A stretch of DNA of 64,000 bases, taken from positions 62,001 to 126,000 of the IMG/VR virus record IMGVR_UViG_3300042484_002457. One strand, given 5' to 3'. This DNA comes from a virus. The notes under the pieces were generated by a model. That model saw nothing but the letters and a program-made list of their open reading frames with translations. It was not told where the DNA came from and did not search any database. Positions 8,506 through 15,836 of this stretch are shown piece after piece (the first letter of the stretch is position 1; each line of letters starts with the position of its first letter). Made by a program: the position numbers and the translations under genes.

Positions 8506-9001
8506 ATATCATATTCCAAAGTTTTGGGATGATGAGTTCAAGCAGCTCAACTACATCAACGAAACCTTTAATGATACAGAAAGTCTAAAGCGGTGGACAG
8601 CTCTAGGCTATGCCAACAAGTTCACCGGAGACATGTGCAACATGCGCAGTCCCCAACCCACTTGGAATCACCGGTTTATTAAAATCTATCAAGAAATGGG
8701 CTGGAAAGATATTGGTACCAGCTACTATAGAATGGCCACTGGAACCATACTGCCCACACACAGTGACTTGTATCTTCGTTATATTGAATTGTTCAAACTA
8801 CAAGGGCAAGAACAACGTATACGCAGAGCCATTGTGTTCTTGGAAGACTGGTGTCCAGGCCACTATTTTGAAAGTTGTGATGTGCCCAAGACACAGTGGC
8901 AGGCCGGCGATGTTGTAGAGTGGCAGTATGATGCATCGCACTTGGCAGCTAATCTCGGACTAGAACCAAGATACACACTTCAGATAACGGGATGGGTATG
9001 A
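8483..9001 (+). CDS. 2-oxoglutarate/Fe(II) oxygenase-like protein
   Basis: 172 residues from ATG 8483, which overlaps the dehydrogenase gene by 23 bp. A double-stranded beta-helix pattern is visible: first ligands H-x-D in 'LPTHSDLYLRYIEL', a distal histidine in 'YDASHLAANLG', and an arginine shortly after ('EPRYTLQITG') suited to bind 2-oxoglutarate. Phages of the T4 group commonly carry such enzymes. Could hydroxylate a protein, sugar or small molecule; context favours a role with the surrounding sugar genes. Confidence 0.65.
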   Translation: MATHGVLKYHIPKFWDDEFKQLNYINETFNDTESLKRWTALGYANKFTGDMCNMRSPQPTWNHRFIKIYQEMGWKDIGTSYYRMATGTILPTHSDLYLRYIELFKLQGQEQRIRRAIVFLEDWCPGHYFESCDVPKTQWQAGDVVEWQYDASHLAANLGLEPRYTLQITGWV

Positions 9002-9909
9002 TCAAAAGTTATGATGAGTGGAGTCCACTCAAACGCATAGTGGTCGGAGATGCCACTCACGCCAATTGGCCAGTGCATGATCCTGTTTTCAAACTGGAAA
9101 GCAACAAAACAACCTGGAAAGAATCAGCAGTACCCCGGGGACCTGTGCCTCAAAACATAATTGACGAAGCCAACGAAGACTTGGATGGTCTTGCAACGAC
9201 CCTGATGAGCCTAGGTGTAGATGTAGTACGCCCGGATCCACTCAACTTTCAAGTTCACGACGGCATGTATAATTATTGTCCCCGGGACCGACTGCTGGTG
9301 TATGGTGATACCATTGTGAATCCCGCCATGATGTATCCTTGCAGAGACATGGAATTTCAATGTTATCACGACATTGTAGACGAGGCTGCTCATTATCATC
9401 TTATGCCCAGAAACAAAGGCATAATCCTAGACGCAGCCAATGTATGCAGACTTGGGGACAAAATGCTATTCTTGGAATCTGCGTCAGGCAATCGAGCAGC
9501 TTATGATTGGTTGTGCAGTGTGTTTCCCAATGTCAAAATTGAACTGTGCAACTTCTATACTGGGGTGCACATAGACTCAACCATTGTGCCCTTGAGAGAA
9601 GGCTTGGTCATGCTCAATGCCAGCCGAGTCAATAGTGAAAATGTGCCTGGAGTTTTTGAAAAATGGGAAAAGATCTGGGTTGAAGATGTTGTTGCCCAGG
9701 GCTTTTACCAATATCCCTATGCATCAAAATGGATTGCCATGAACATGTTGGTTGTGAATCCTACCACAGTGATCTGTGACCGACACCAAACTGACCTAAT
9801 AACCACCTTGCAAAAACATGGTTTTGAAGTGATTGTACATGAGCTGCGACACAGCCGAACTCTAGGTGGTGGATTTCACTGTGTGACCCTGGATCTTGAG
9901 CGCGGTTGA
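8998..9909 (+). CDS. Glycine/inosamine-type amidinotransferase
   Basis: 303 residues from the ATG at 8998 (ATGA overlap with the upstream stop; another ATG at 8992). Three catalytic stretches of the GATM/StrB family are present: 'ILDAANVCRLGD' (Asp), 'TGVHIDSTIVPLREGLVMLN' (His/Asp) and 'LGGGFHCVTLDLERG' (nucleophilic Cys). The family moves an amidino group from arginine to an amine such as glycine or an aminocyclitol. Sitting downstream of a sugar nucleotide dehydrogenase and an oxygenase-like gene, it may act on an amino sugar (inference). Confidence 0.85.
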   Translation: MIKSYDEWSPLKRIVVGDATHANWPVHDPVFKLESNKTTWKESAVPRGPVPQNIIDEANEDLDGLATTLMSLGVDVVRPDPLNFQVHDGMYNYCPRDRLLVYGDTIVNPAMMYPCRDMEFQCYHDIVDEAAHYHLMPRNKGIILDAANVCRLGDKMLFLESASGNRAAYDWLCSVFPNVKIELCNFYTGVHIDSTIVPLREGLVMLNASRVNSENVPGVFEKWEKIWVEDVVAQGFYQYPYASKWIAMNMLVVNPTTVICDRHQTDLITTLQKHGFEVIVHELRHSRTLGGGFHCVTLDLERG

Positions 9910-9934
9910 CCATTATTGTGATTTGTCATATAAT
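9906..9934 (+). promoter_or_regulatory. Sigma-70 promoter for uvsE, leaderless
   Basis: TTGACC, 17-bp spacer, TATAAT. The ATG at 9941 begins seven nt after the -10 box, where transcription should start, so no 5' leader is expected. The -35 box overlaps the stop of the amidinotransferase gene. Confidence 0.85.
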
Positions 9935-9940
9935 ACATGT

Positions 9941-10969
9941 ATGACTACACCTCGAATTGGCTTTTGTTGCAAGTGGCTCAATGACCCCAGTGAATGTGGG
10001 GGCATGAAGGTCAATGCAAAAGATCGGGACCTTAACGGGCGTTCAACTACCATGCGCTGGCTTCGTGAGCACAAGAGCGAAGCCGAACAGCGCCAATGGG
10101 ATATCATGAACCACAATGCTCGTGCAGCAGTGCTCATGATTGAACGTGTGGCCACCTTGCTCCCAGGTCGCAGAATGGTACGACTGGGCAGTGAAATGCT
10201 GCAAGGTTATACTCATGAGGATTGGATTCCTTTTTGGAAACAAGCTGATGTACAAGATCACTGTGCAAAGATTTTTGCACCTGTAGGCGAAACTGCTCGT
10301 AGACTAGGTGTGCGACTCAGCTTTCACCCCGGGCAGTTCTGTGTGCTTGCTAGTGAAAGTGACGAGATTGTTGAACGAAGCATCCTGGAATTTGAGTACC
10401 ATGCCGACATGGCTCGTTGGATGGGCTATGGCGCCACTTGGCACGATCATGGCTTTAAAATTAACGTGCATTTGAGTGGCAAGGGTGGTGTCACAAAATT
10501 CCTGCGATCATTGGGTCGCCTCACTCCCGAGGCCAGGAACTTAATTACCATCGAAAATGACGAGATGACTAATGGGATCGATTCTACTTTACTTGTGGCT
10601 GAGCATGTGGCTCTCGTACTGGATGTACACCATCATTGGATCAACTCGGGCGAATATATCAAGCCTGATGATGTTCGCGTTGCAAGGGTTGTTAACTCTT
10701 GGCGTGGCGTTCGCCCTGCTCTTCACTATTCAGTTAGCCGTGAAGATATTCTGGTTGGGCATGATGGAGGAGTTCGCCCAGACCTTGCTGCCCTTCTTGA
10801 TGCAGGTTTTAAAAAGCAAAAGCTACGGGCTCACAGTGATATGATGTGGAACACTGCATGCAATGACTGGATCTTGGGATTCTCTCCGCAGTTTGATATA
10901 CAATGCGAAGCCAAGGGCAAAAACTTAGCCAGTGAAATGCTGTACAACCAATGGCAGGCCAATGTATAG
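9941..10969 (+). CDS. uvsE: UV damage endonuclease UvsE
   Basis: 342 residues, starting MTTPRIGFCCKWL. TIM-barrel UVDE features: 'VRLSFHPGQFCVLAS' (metal His and Gln), 'YHADMARWMGY', 'INVHLSGKGG', 'ITIENDE' (Glu) and 'ALVLDVHHHWIN'. The enzyme nicks 5' to pyrimidine dimers and other lesions, starting excision repair. Here it takes the place that DenV has in T4. The start is set by the promoter at 9906-9934; no Shine-Dalgarno is possible on the predicted transcript. Overlaps the next gene by eight bases. Confidence 0.92.
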   Translation: MTTPRIGFCCKWLNDPSECGGMKVNAKDRDLNGRSTTMRWLREHKSEAEQRQWDIMNHNARAAVLMIERVATLLPGRRMVRLGSEMLQGYTHEDWIPFWKQADVQDHCAKIFAPVGETARRLGVRLSFHPGQFCVLASESDEIVERSILEFEYHADMARWMGYGATWHDHGFKINVHLSGKGGVTKFLRSLGRLTPEARNLITIENDEMTNGIDSTLLVAEHVALVLDVHHHWINSGEYIKPDDVRVARVVNSWRGVRPALHYSVSREDILVGHDGGVRPDLAALLDAGFKKQKLRAHSDMMWNTACNDWILGFSPQFDIQCEAKGKNLASEMLYNQWQANV

Positions 10970-11252
10970 CATACTAACAGGAATTTTTGATTGGATACAC
11001 AGCGATTACAAAACTAACCGAATTAGATTTTGTGTGGAGGTGCTGGCTTGGGGTATTAGTATTGGGTGCTCTATCACCATGGCTGCTACTGTTCCAACTC
11101 CACCTTTATTGGCTCTTTATCCTATTTGGATTATAGGATGTGCTATGTATGCTTGGGCTAGTTATACTCGTAGATCGTTTGGTATGCTAGCCAACTACAT
11201 CTTGCTTACCACAATAGATAGTGTTGGCCTAGCTCGGATGCTATTGAACTAA
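10962..11252 (+). CDS. Small integral membrane protein
   Basis: 96 residues from the ATG at 10962 (MYSILTGIFDWIHSD), overlapping the end of uvsE. About three hydrophobic segments: 'VEVLAWGISIGCSITMAA', 'PPLLALYPIWIIGCAMYAW' and 'MLANYILLTTIDSVGLA'. A PnuC-like or generic phage membrane protein; I do not recognise a specific family. Its 3' end overlaps the convergent SGNH gene by 12 bp. Confidence 0.55.
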   Translation: MYSILTGIFDWIHSDYKTNRIRFCVEVLAWGISIGCSITMAATVPTPPLLALYPIWIIGCAMYAWASYTRRSFGMLANYILLTTIDSVGLARMLLN

Positions 11253-11960
11253 TTTTTCTAATACAACATCATTTATCCAGAAACTGTGGGCGTCAGTGAC
11301 TGGATGATTGCTTACAATGTTGAATTTTCGATCCTTTGCAAAGCTCAAAAATCCACGGTCATTTTGATAAAACACAAATCTGTTCCAGTCAATACAATCA
11401 AAAATCCAACTAAAATTGCCACTGTTTTGTGTTTGATTGTATGACTGTTCTACCAGATTATCTCTATCATAGGCTGTGGTAAAATAATATGGTATGTTTT
11501 TAATTTTAAAAAAATTCTCTAGATTATAAACAGTGGTCCAGTAGTTCAACAACGCAGATGTTGTACTGTAATAATATTTGAACCAATGTCGTTTGTGTCC
11601 ACGTATTTCCCCTCCAGACAACGAATATCCTTCAACATGATTTGACTGACCATCCAGTGTTACCAATGAAGGACTATGTCCATTTTGCCAACTAGCAATA
11701 GATATGCCACTGGCTCTCAATGGATGGTGTTGATCTAAGTACCAATCAAATCTGTCCACACTGGGCAACATCACAACAATTAAATCAGTGTCATTGCGAC
11801 TACAGTGGTACATTATTCGTTTGCTAACAAAATCAATGCCAGCACCGCGAGCTCCAAGATTTGTTAGTTTGTAATCAAGATGTTGTGCCAAATAATCAGC
11901 CCAAGTTTTTTGATAGTTGTCCAAGGTAAAACTGCACCCAGCTGTGACTAAGTTTTTCAT
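11241..11960 (-). CDS. SGNH/GDSL-type hydrolase
   Basis: 239 residues. The nucleophile block is at the very N-terminus ('LVTAGCSFTLDN', Ser in GCSF), 'NLGARGAGID' provides the Gly block, and 'HPVTDAHSFWIND' gives the Asp-x-x-His of the catalytic triad. These are esterases or acetyl hydrolases. Small phage SGNH proteins usually act on glycans. It overlaps the start of the glycosyltransferase-like gene by four bases, so the pair is probably one glycan-modifying unit. Confidence 0.7.
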   Translation of the reverse strand: MKNLVTAGCSFTLDNYQKTWADYLAQHLDYKLTNLGARGAGIDFVSKRIMYHCSRNDTDLIVVMLPSVDRFDWYLDQHHPLRASGISIASWQNGHSPSLVTLDGQSNHVEGYSLSGGEIRGHKRHWFKYYYSTTSALLNYWTTVYNLENFFKIKNIPYYFTTAYDRDNLVEQSYNQTQNSGNFSWIFDCIDWNRFVFYQNDRGFLSFAKDRKFNIVSNHPVTDAHSFWINDVVLEKLVQ

Positions 11961-13063
11961 GGAACCAACTCCAACTGAGAAACAAAAAATTTGTACAGAT
12001 TTTTACCCAGGGTCCATCGGGCTGACTCCAATTCAGGGTGTAGTTGTGCTTGTATATCTTTGGCATTTTTGATCAATTCATGATTGGTGTCAATCATGGT
12101 TGTTAATCTTTTTTTATCAAAGTCAAAACCAGAGTCAAAACTAGAGATGGAATCATAAGTTGTGTTGGCAAATTTTGTTATATCAATATCATAAAATCTT
12201 TGTATCCAGGCCATGGAACCTGGTCTGCCATAGATCAAAAACAATTTGCCCAACAACGCAGGCCAGATACTTTTTTCTGTACTTTTAAAATTTCCAGTAA
12301 CGGTTTCAGGATTTATGGCCAAGGGTATGTTGTGATATTTTTGATCTATGTACAAGTAATTTTCAACATTTTTAGACACCCATACACCATTGATGTTGAC
12401 CTGCCTTGCTATCATTGGGTAATCAGGATTTGTAGTAGGATCGTAAACAATTTCTTGGTTGACCTGACAAAATTCTAATAGATCTTCGGGAAAACTACAA
12501 TTTCTATTCACTGTGATCAACCCATAACTGCTCAACTGTTTTTTGTGTAACTCTCGAGCCAGATCAGCTTTGTGGCTAGCTGAAGTATTGCCAATCAAAC
12601 AAAAAAAGTTGTGATTGTTGTCATTTGGCACAAAGTCTGTGGCTGTGTCAGCCACACGATAATAAGTCAAACAGTCGTTTAACAACACCCATGGTAGCTC
12701 TAGTATTTTGATACGGAACTGATGTTTTTTTCTATAAGACTCTTGAGCCGCATAATCCAACATGGTGATATAATAAACTGGACTGTTTACATAATTGTTG
12801 AGGATCCTGGTTAATTGTGCATTTACTGTAAATATCACATGCTCATCTTCGGCAATGATCACAACAGATCTGCCTTGAGCAAGTCCTTGTTGTATTTTGA
12901 TATCTAACCAATTGTAATTGTCCGGACTGTCCCACGAACGATTTTTTAACTTTATATCAATGATAAAAAGGTCTGGTCGATGGTGTTGTATAAAGCCCAA
13001 TGTATAATACCCAAAAAGAGTTTCGTACTCATTTAGATTTATATTTTCATACACCGGGTACAT
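11957..13063 (-). CDS. Glycosyltransferase-like protein, related to 5324-6613
   Basis: 368 residues from ATG 13063 (MYPVYENINLNEYETLFGYY); upstream reading in this frame only shadows the lysine-rich gene. The C-terminal part has 'TEKSIWPALLGKLFLIYGRP' and 'RFYDIDITKFANTTYDSI', the same pattern as the protein at 5324-6613. The N-terminal half ('PDLFIIDIKLKNRSWDSPD', 'SVVIIAEDEHVIF') looks Rossmann-like. No clear Shine-Dalgarno. Likely modifies a surface glycan or the phage's own DNA or proteins; the acceptor is unknown. Confidence 0.55.
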   Translation of the reverse strand: MYPVYENINLNEYETLFGYYTLGFIQHHRPDLFIIDIKLKNRSWDSPDNYNWLDIKIQQGLAQGRSVVIIAEDEHVIFTVNAQLTRILNNYVNSPVYYITMLDYAAQESYRKKHQFRIKILELPWVLLNDCLTYYRVADTATDFVPNDNNHNFFCLIGNTSASHKADLARELHKKQLSSYGLITVNRNCSFPEDLLEFCQVNQEIVYDPTTNPDYPMIARQVNINGVWVSKNVENYLYIDQKYHNIPLAINPETVTGNFKSTEKSIWPALLGKLFLIYGRPGSMAWIQRFYDIDITKFANTTYDSISSFDSGFDFDKKRLTTMIDTNHELIKNAKDIQAQLHPELESARWTLGKNLYKFFVSQLELVP

Positions 13064-13076
13064 TAAACAAATACTG

Positions 13077-13430
13077 TTAAACTGATTTCTTTTTAGCGGG
13101 CGCTTTTTTAGCAACCGGCTGTTTGACAGCAGGTTGTTTGGTAGCAACGGGCTTTTTGACAGCAGGCCTCTTGGGGGCTGTTGGCTTGGATTTGTTGTCA
13201 GGATGTGCGACCCACTCTTCAGCAGTGAGCTTGTGCAGACCCACACAGAATCCAGTTGTGCTGCGACCGCAGCCGCAGCGGGCTGGCTCGGGCTTGCTGG
13301 GTGCCACTTGGGTAATAATTGGTGCAACGTCTACAGACACTGTTGCCGGTGCAGGCAGTTCTACTTTGTAGGGCGCCTGGGGTTCCTGGGTGGTGTGCTT
13401 ACCAAAAAAACTTTTTAAAAATCGTAACAT
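13077..13430 (-). CDS. CDGSH-like metal-binding protein with lysine-rich tail
   Basis: 117 residues, TAGGAG Shine-Dalgarno before ATG 13430. The middle has 'CGCGRSTTGFCVGLHKL' (about residues 52-68), close to the CDGSH iron-sulphur motif C-x-C-x2-S-x3-P-x-C-D-G-x-H but one residue shorter and without the Asp. The C-terminal ~35 residues are a K/P/A-rich, histone-H1-like tail (KRPAVKKPVATKQPAVK). This mixture suggests a nucleic-acid-binding protein carrying a metal or Fe-S site. A TAAATAC element lies 17 nt upstream. Confidence 0.55.
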   Translation of the reverse strand: MLRFLKSFFGKHTTQEPQAPYKVELPAPATVSVDVAPIITQVAPSKPEPARCGCGRSTTGFCVGLHKLTAEEWVAHPDNKSKPTAPKRPAVKKPVATKQPAVKQPVAKKAPAKKKSV

Positions 13431-13446
13431 AGTGTTCTCCTATCAA

Positions 13447-13453
13447 GTATTTA
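13447..13453 (-). promoter_or_regulatory. Late-promoter-like TAAATAC element (minus strand)
   Basis: Reads GTAAATACTT on the minus strand, 17 nt before the start codon at 13430, with the Shine-Dalgarno between. Confidence 0.5.
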
Positions 13454-13536
13454 CTACCGTTTGCAAAATTTGAAAATAAAATTAGTGAGCGATCACTAAA
13501 GTGCTGAAAAAATGCTGCGACCGCACATTTCCTCCA

Positions 13537-13543
13537 TAAATAT
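13537..13543 (+). promoter_or_regulatory. Late-promoter-like CATAAATAT element
   Basis: CATAAATAT lies 73 nt before the phasin-like gene. A TACAAT at 13548-13553 follows without a -35 box. It is farther from its start codon than the other copies because a structured leader intervenes. Confidence 0.35.
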
Positions 13544-13558
13544 ATGTTACAATAACAC

Positions 13559-13586
13559 ATAGGACGCTGGATAGGCCGGGTCCTAT
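13559..13586 (+). promoter_or_regulatory. Hairpin in the leader of the phasin-like gene
   Basis: ATAGGAC and GTCCTAT form a perfect 7-bp stem around a 14-nt loop, 30 nt before the start codon. May stabilise the mRNA or bind a regulator. Confidence 0.5.
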
Positions 13587-13615
13587 ATAAACCTCGCTTA
13601 AATTAGGAGAAACAC

Positions 13616-13891
13616 ATGTTTACAGCAGACGCAATCATCGACACCGTTCAAACCAGTAAAAAGACTTTTGTCAAGACTTTTGTACAAAACGAAACAGCAG
13701 CCAAGGCCATGAATGAGTTCATTGACGCTCAAGCTGACTACACCAAGAAGGCAGCTCGAGTTGGAATGGACACATTTACTACACTCAGCACCGAAATGGT
13801 CAAAGCTGGTCAGAACGCTATGAAATTTGACTACACCAAATTTGGTGAAGGCATCATGAAAGCTTACACAGCTACCGCAGCCAAAAAGTAA
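13616..13891 (+). CDS. Phasin-like helical protein
   Basis: 91 residues, TTAGGAGAAACAC before the ATG. Nearly all helical: 'TVQTSKKTFVKTFVQNE', 'FIDAQADYTKKAARVGMDTF', 'AGQNAMKFDYTKFGEG'. This repeats the phasin pattern of amphipathic helix plus 'FxDAQ...' used to coat polyhydroxyalkanoate granules. It is shorter than bacterial phasins (about 110-190 aa). It is followed by a strong terminator, so it is a single-gene unit. Could coat storage granules of the host or simply be a small abundant helical protein. Confidence 0.6.
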   Translation: MFTADAIIDTVQTSKKTFVKTFVQNETAAKAMNEFIDAQADYTKKAARVGMDTFTTLSTEMVKAGQNAMKFDYTKFGEGIMKAYTATAAKK

Positions 13892-13910
13892 TACTCAAGT
13901 GTTACATTTA

Positions 13911-13935
13911 GAGCCCCGCAAGGGGCTTTTCTTTT
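13911..13935 (+). terminator. Intrinsic terminator after the phasin-like gene
   Basis: GCCCC-GCAA-GGGGC stem-loop followed by TTTTCTTTT. The same hairpin ends pstS. Confidence 0.85.
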
Positions 13936-13942
13936 GGCAAAA

Positions 13943-13971
13943 TTGTTGTGTGTTTGTAACAAAATTGTAAC
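13943..13971 (+). promoter_or_regulatory. Pho box (PhoB operator) upstream of pstS
   Basis: Three 7-bp direct repeats at exact 11-bp steps: TTGTTGT (13943), TTGTAAC (13954) and TTGTAAC (13965), separated by 4-bp spacers. This is the architecture of a PhoB-binding Pho box, and it ends 11 bp before a TAAATA -10-like box. Confidence 0.75.
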
Positions 13972-13982
13972 ACATTTTGACC

Positions 13983-13989
13983 TAAATAC
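13983..13989 (+). promoter_or_regulatory. TAAATAC element: pstS -10 and/or late promoter
   Basis: Lies 11 bp after the Pho box and 29 nt before the GTG of pstS. Its position suits both a PhoB-dependent -10 box and the phage TAAATAC late motif, so the gene could be read by either route. Confidence 0.5.
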
Positions 13990-14017
13990 ATGTGTCACTA
14001 ACACAAGGAGACTCACA

Positions 14018-15022
14018 GTGAAAAAACTATTTGCTATTCTCGTAGCCGCAGTAACAATTTCTGCACAGGCTGCAGACATCACAGGGGCAGGTGCCACCTT
14101 CCCTTATCCAATCTATGCCAAGTGGGCTGAAGGCTACAAAAAAGCCACAGGCACTGGTATGAACTATCAAAGTATCGGATCATCGGGCGGCATTCGTCAA
14201 ATCAACGCAAAGACTGTGGACTTTGGTGCCACAGATGCTCCAGTAAGCGGTGAAAATTTGGACAAGCAAGGGCAAGTACAGTTTCCTGCAATCATTGGCG
14301 GAACAGTTCCTGTTGTTAATCTAGATGGTTTTAAACCAGGTGAACTACGCATCACAGGACCAGTCATGGCCGAAGTGTTCTTGGGCACGATCAATCGGTG
14401 GAATGATCCCAAACTTGTAGCATTGAATCCAGGTAAGACATTGCCCAACACAGAAATCACCATTGTACATCGTGCTGATGGTTCAGGTACAACATTCAAC
14501 TGGACAGACTATCTTGCCACAGTAAGCCCAGAGTGGCTACAACGTGTGGGTCGTGGTGCCGCAGTCAAGTGGCCAGCAGCCACGTCAGTAGGTGGCAAAG
14601 GCAACGAAGGTGTGGCTGCCAACGTGAACCGCATCAAAGGTTCAATTGGTTATGTAGAGTATGCTTATGTCAAGAAAAACAACATGACATTCCTGCAACT
14701 ACAAAATCGATCAGGACGGTATGTTAGTCCAGATGATTCAACATTTGCCGCAGCCGCAGATGGTGCTGATTGGTTCTCAGTTCCTGGTATGGGATTGAGC
14801 ATTGTGGATCAACGTAATCCTGCGGCTTGGCCAGTGAGTTCAGCAAGTTTTATCATCATGTACAAGACCCCTGCCAACAAGGCCAACAGTGACGAAGTGT
14901 TAAAATTCTTTGACTGGGCATTTAAGAATGGCAAGAAAGATGCTGCTGACTTGGACTATGTGGCATTACCTGACACGTTGACACGTCAGATCCGTGAGCG
15001 TGTTTGGACACAGATCAAGTAA
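14018..15022 (+). CDS. pstS: Phosphate-binding protein PstS
   Basis: 334 residues from GTG 14018 with AAGGAG nine nt upstream; an in-frame start at 13934 would run through the Pho box and is rejected. Signal peptide 1-19 (MKKLFAILVAAVTISAQAA). Then the PstS pattern: 'ITGAGATFPYPIYAKWAEGY', 'YQSIGSSGGIRQI', 'VDFGATDAPV', 'IVHRADGSGTTF'. Serves as periplasmic phosphate receptor for the host PstABC transporter. Phage pstS genes are known in T4-like cyanophages, where host PhoB control has been shown. Single-gene unit with its own terminator. Confidence 0.95.
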   Translation: MKKLFAILVAAVTISAQAADITGAGATFPYPIYAKWAEGYKKATGTGMNYQSIGSSGGIRQINAKTVDFGATDAPVSGENLDKQGQVQFPAIIGGTVPVVNLDGFKPGELRITGPVMAEVFLGTINRWNDPKLVALNPGKTLPNTEITIVHRADGSGTTFNWTDYLATVSPEWLQRVGRGAAVKWPAATSVGGKGNEGVAANVNRIKGSIGYVEYAYVKKNNMTFLQLQNRSGRYVSPDDSTFAAAADGADWFSVPGMGLSIVDQRNPAAWPVSSASFIIMYKTPANKANSDEVLKFFDWAFKNGKKDAADLDYVALPDTLTRQIRERVWTQIK

Positions 15023-15052
15023 CCAGCAAGTATACAAAAGTACTACAACAAG

Positions 15053-15076
15053 AGCCCCGCAAGGGGCTTTTCTTTT
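15053..15076 (+). terminator. Intrinsic terminator after pstS
   Basis: AGCCCC-GCAA-GGGGCT stem with TTTTCTTTT tail, nearly identical to the one at 13911. Confidence 0.85.
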
Positions 15077-15078
15077 GG

Positions 15079-15107
15079 TTGACTCAAAATGCCCAATTTG
15101 CTACAAT
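15079..15107 (+). promoter_or_regulatory. Sigma-70 promoter, CCCAATTTGC-spacer class
   Basis: TTGACT, 17-bp spacer ending CCCAATTTGC, TACAAT. Serves the small gene at 15136. Confidence 0.8.
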
Positions 15108-15135
15108 AGTGGCTTAACAACACACAGGAGTCACT

Positions 15136-15336
15136 ATGTTTGAACCCGGACTTGTTGCACGATGCGCAGTACTAAAACGCAAACTTCAGCGCGAGTTTGA
15201 GGCTCGTCCGGCTGTGACACTGGAGCGTGAATGCCGCTGGCAAAAAATTGGTGTGTCACAAGTGTGCCGCCGGTTGGCCCAAAGGTATCGCTTGCCTGTG
15301 TACAAAGTTGTTCAATTGTGCCACCCTTGTTTGTGA
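15136..15336 (+). CDS. Small basic protein with helix-turn-helix-like segment
   Basis: 66 residues; CAGGAG seven nt before the ATG. Arg-rich, with 'IGVSQVCRRLAQRYRLPVYK' resembling a helix-turn-helix. Possibly DNA-binding. Followed at once by a hairpin terminator and the next promoter. Confidence 0.5.
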   Translation: MFEPGLVARCAVLKRKLQREFEARPAVTLERECRWQKIGVSQVCRRLAQRYRLPVYKVVQLCHPCL

Positions 15337-15337
15337 A

Positions 15338-15370
15338 ATGTTTGTAGTACTTGAGTACTACAAACATTTT
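15338..15370 (+). terminator. Hairpin terminator of the TACTTGAGTA type
   Basis: A perfect 13-bp stem (ATGTTTGTAGTAC/GTACTACAAACAT) with loop TTGA and a short T-run, ending two bp before the next -35 box. The outer arms make it nearly symmetric, so it may act in both directions. Confidence 0.7.
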
Positions 15371-15372
15371 GG

Positions 15373-15401
15373 TTGACTCGAAATGCCCAATTTGCTATAA
15401 T
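15373..15401 (+). promoter_or_regulatory. Sigma-70 promoter, CCCAATTTGC-spacer class
   Basis: TTGACT, 17 bp, TATAAT with TGC extended -10. Drives the small-gene run from 15432. Confidence 0.88.
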
Positions 15402-15431
15402 ACATACATACACAGCAATAAACAGGAGTAG

Positions 15432-15617
15432 ATGATGCGTAGAACAGCAGCAGATCGACAGGCAGAAGCCGCCCGTGCCCAGCAAATGACTGAACAGGCC
15501 CAACCGCGTGTCCAGGACCGCAAGACTGGTGAATACTACAACCCACAAGAAGCCTTTGACGCTATGATGAACAAGCCCGAGATCCTGGCAGTGTTCAAGC
15601 GTTTGGCCATTCGTTAA
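15432..15617 (+). CDS. Small hydrophilic protein, unknown
   Basis: 61 residues; ACAGGAG upstream, ATG at 15432 or 15435. Charged helical N-terminus ('RRTAADRQAEAARAQQM'), then 'GEYYNPQEAFDAMMNKPEI'. No family recognised. Confidence 0.5.
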   Translation: MMRRTAADRQAEAARAQQMTEQAQPRVQDRKTGEYYNPQEAFDAMMNKPEILAVFKRLAIR

Positions 15618-15626
15618 GGAGTTGAT

Positions 15627-15836
15627 ATGAACGAACGAATTAAGGAACTAGCCGATAAGGCAGGTGTACGAAGCATCTATTTCGAAGGCGAAAGTATTCA
15701 AAAACTTGCCGAGTTGATTGTGAAAGAATTTTCAAAGCAGGTTCAAATTGAAGGTCGCTTTGGGCTCGAACGAGACCAGACTTTGATTCGGCTTTGCTGT
15801 GAAAATGCCAAGAAACATTTCGGAGTTGAGGAATGA
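15627..15836 (+). CDS. HFGVEE-family small protein 1
   Basis: 69 residues; TAAGGAGTTGAT precedes the ATG. N-terminus MNERIKELADKAG, central 'KLAELIVKEF', C-terminus KKHFGVEE. Member of the paralogous family spread over 15.6-18.6 kb. The last codons (CATTTCGGAGTTGA...) contain the Shine-Dalgarno of the next gene, and the ATGA overlap couples the two. Function unknown; the family is common in marine and freshwater phages. Confidence 0.65.
   Translation: MNERIKELADKAGVRSIYFEGESIQKLAELIVKEFSKQVQIEGRFGLERDQTLIRLCCENAKKHFGVEE
15815..15829 (+). repeat. Embedded RBS repeat copy 1
   Basis: ACATTTCGGAGTTGA, exactly three nt before the ATG at 15833. First of seven identical 15-nt copies in this run. 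Confidence 0.8.

Noticed and set aside
13934-14017. Longer PstS reading from an upstream ATG
   Set aside because: It would translate the Pho box and -10 region; the GTG at 14018 has AAGGAG and starts a clean signal peptide.
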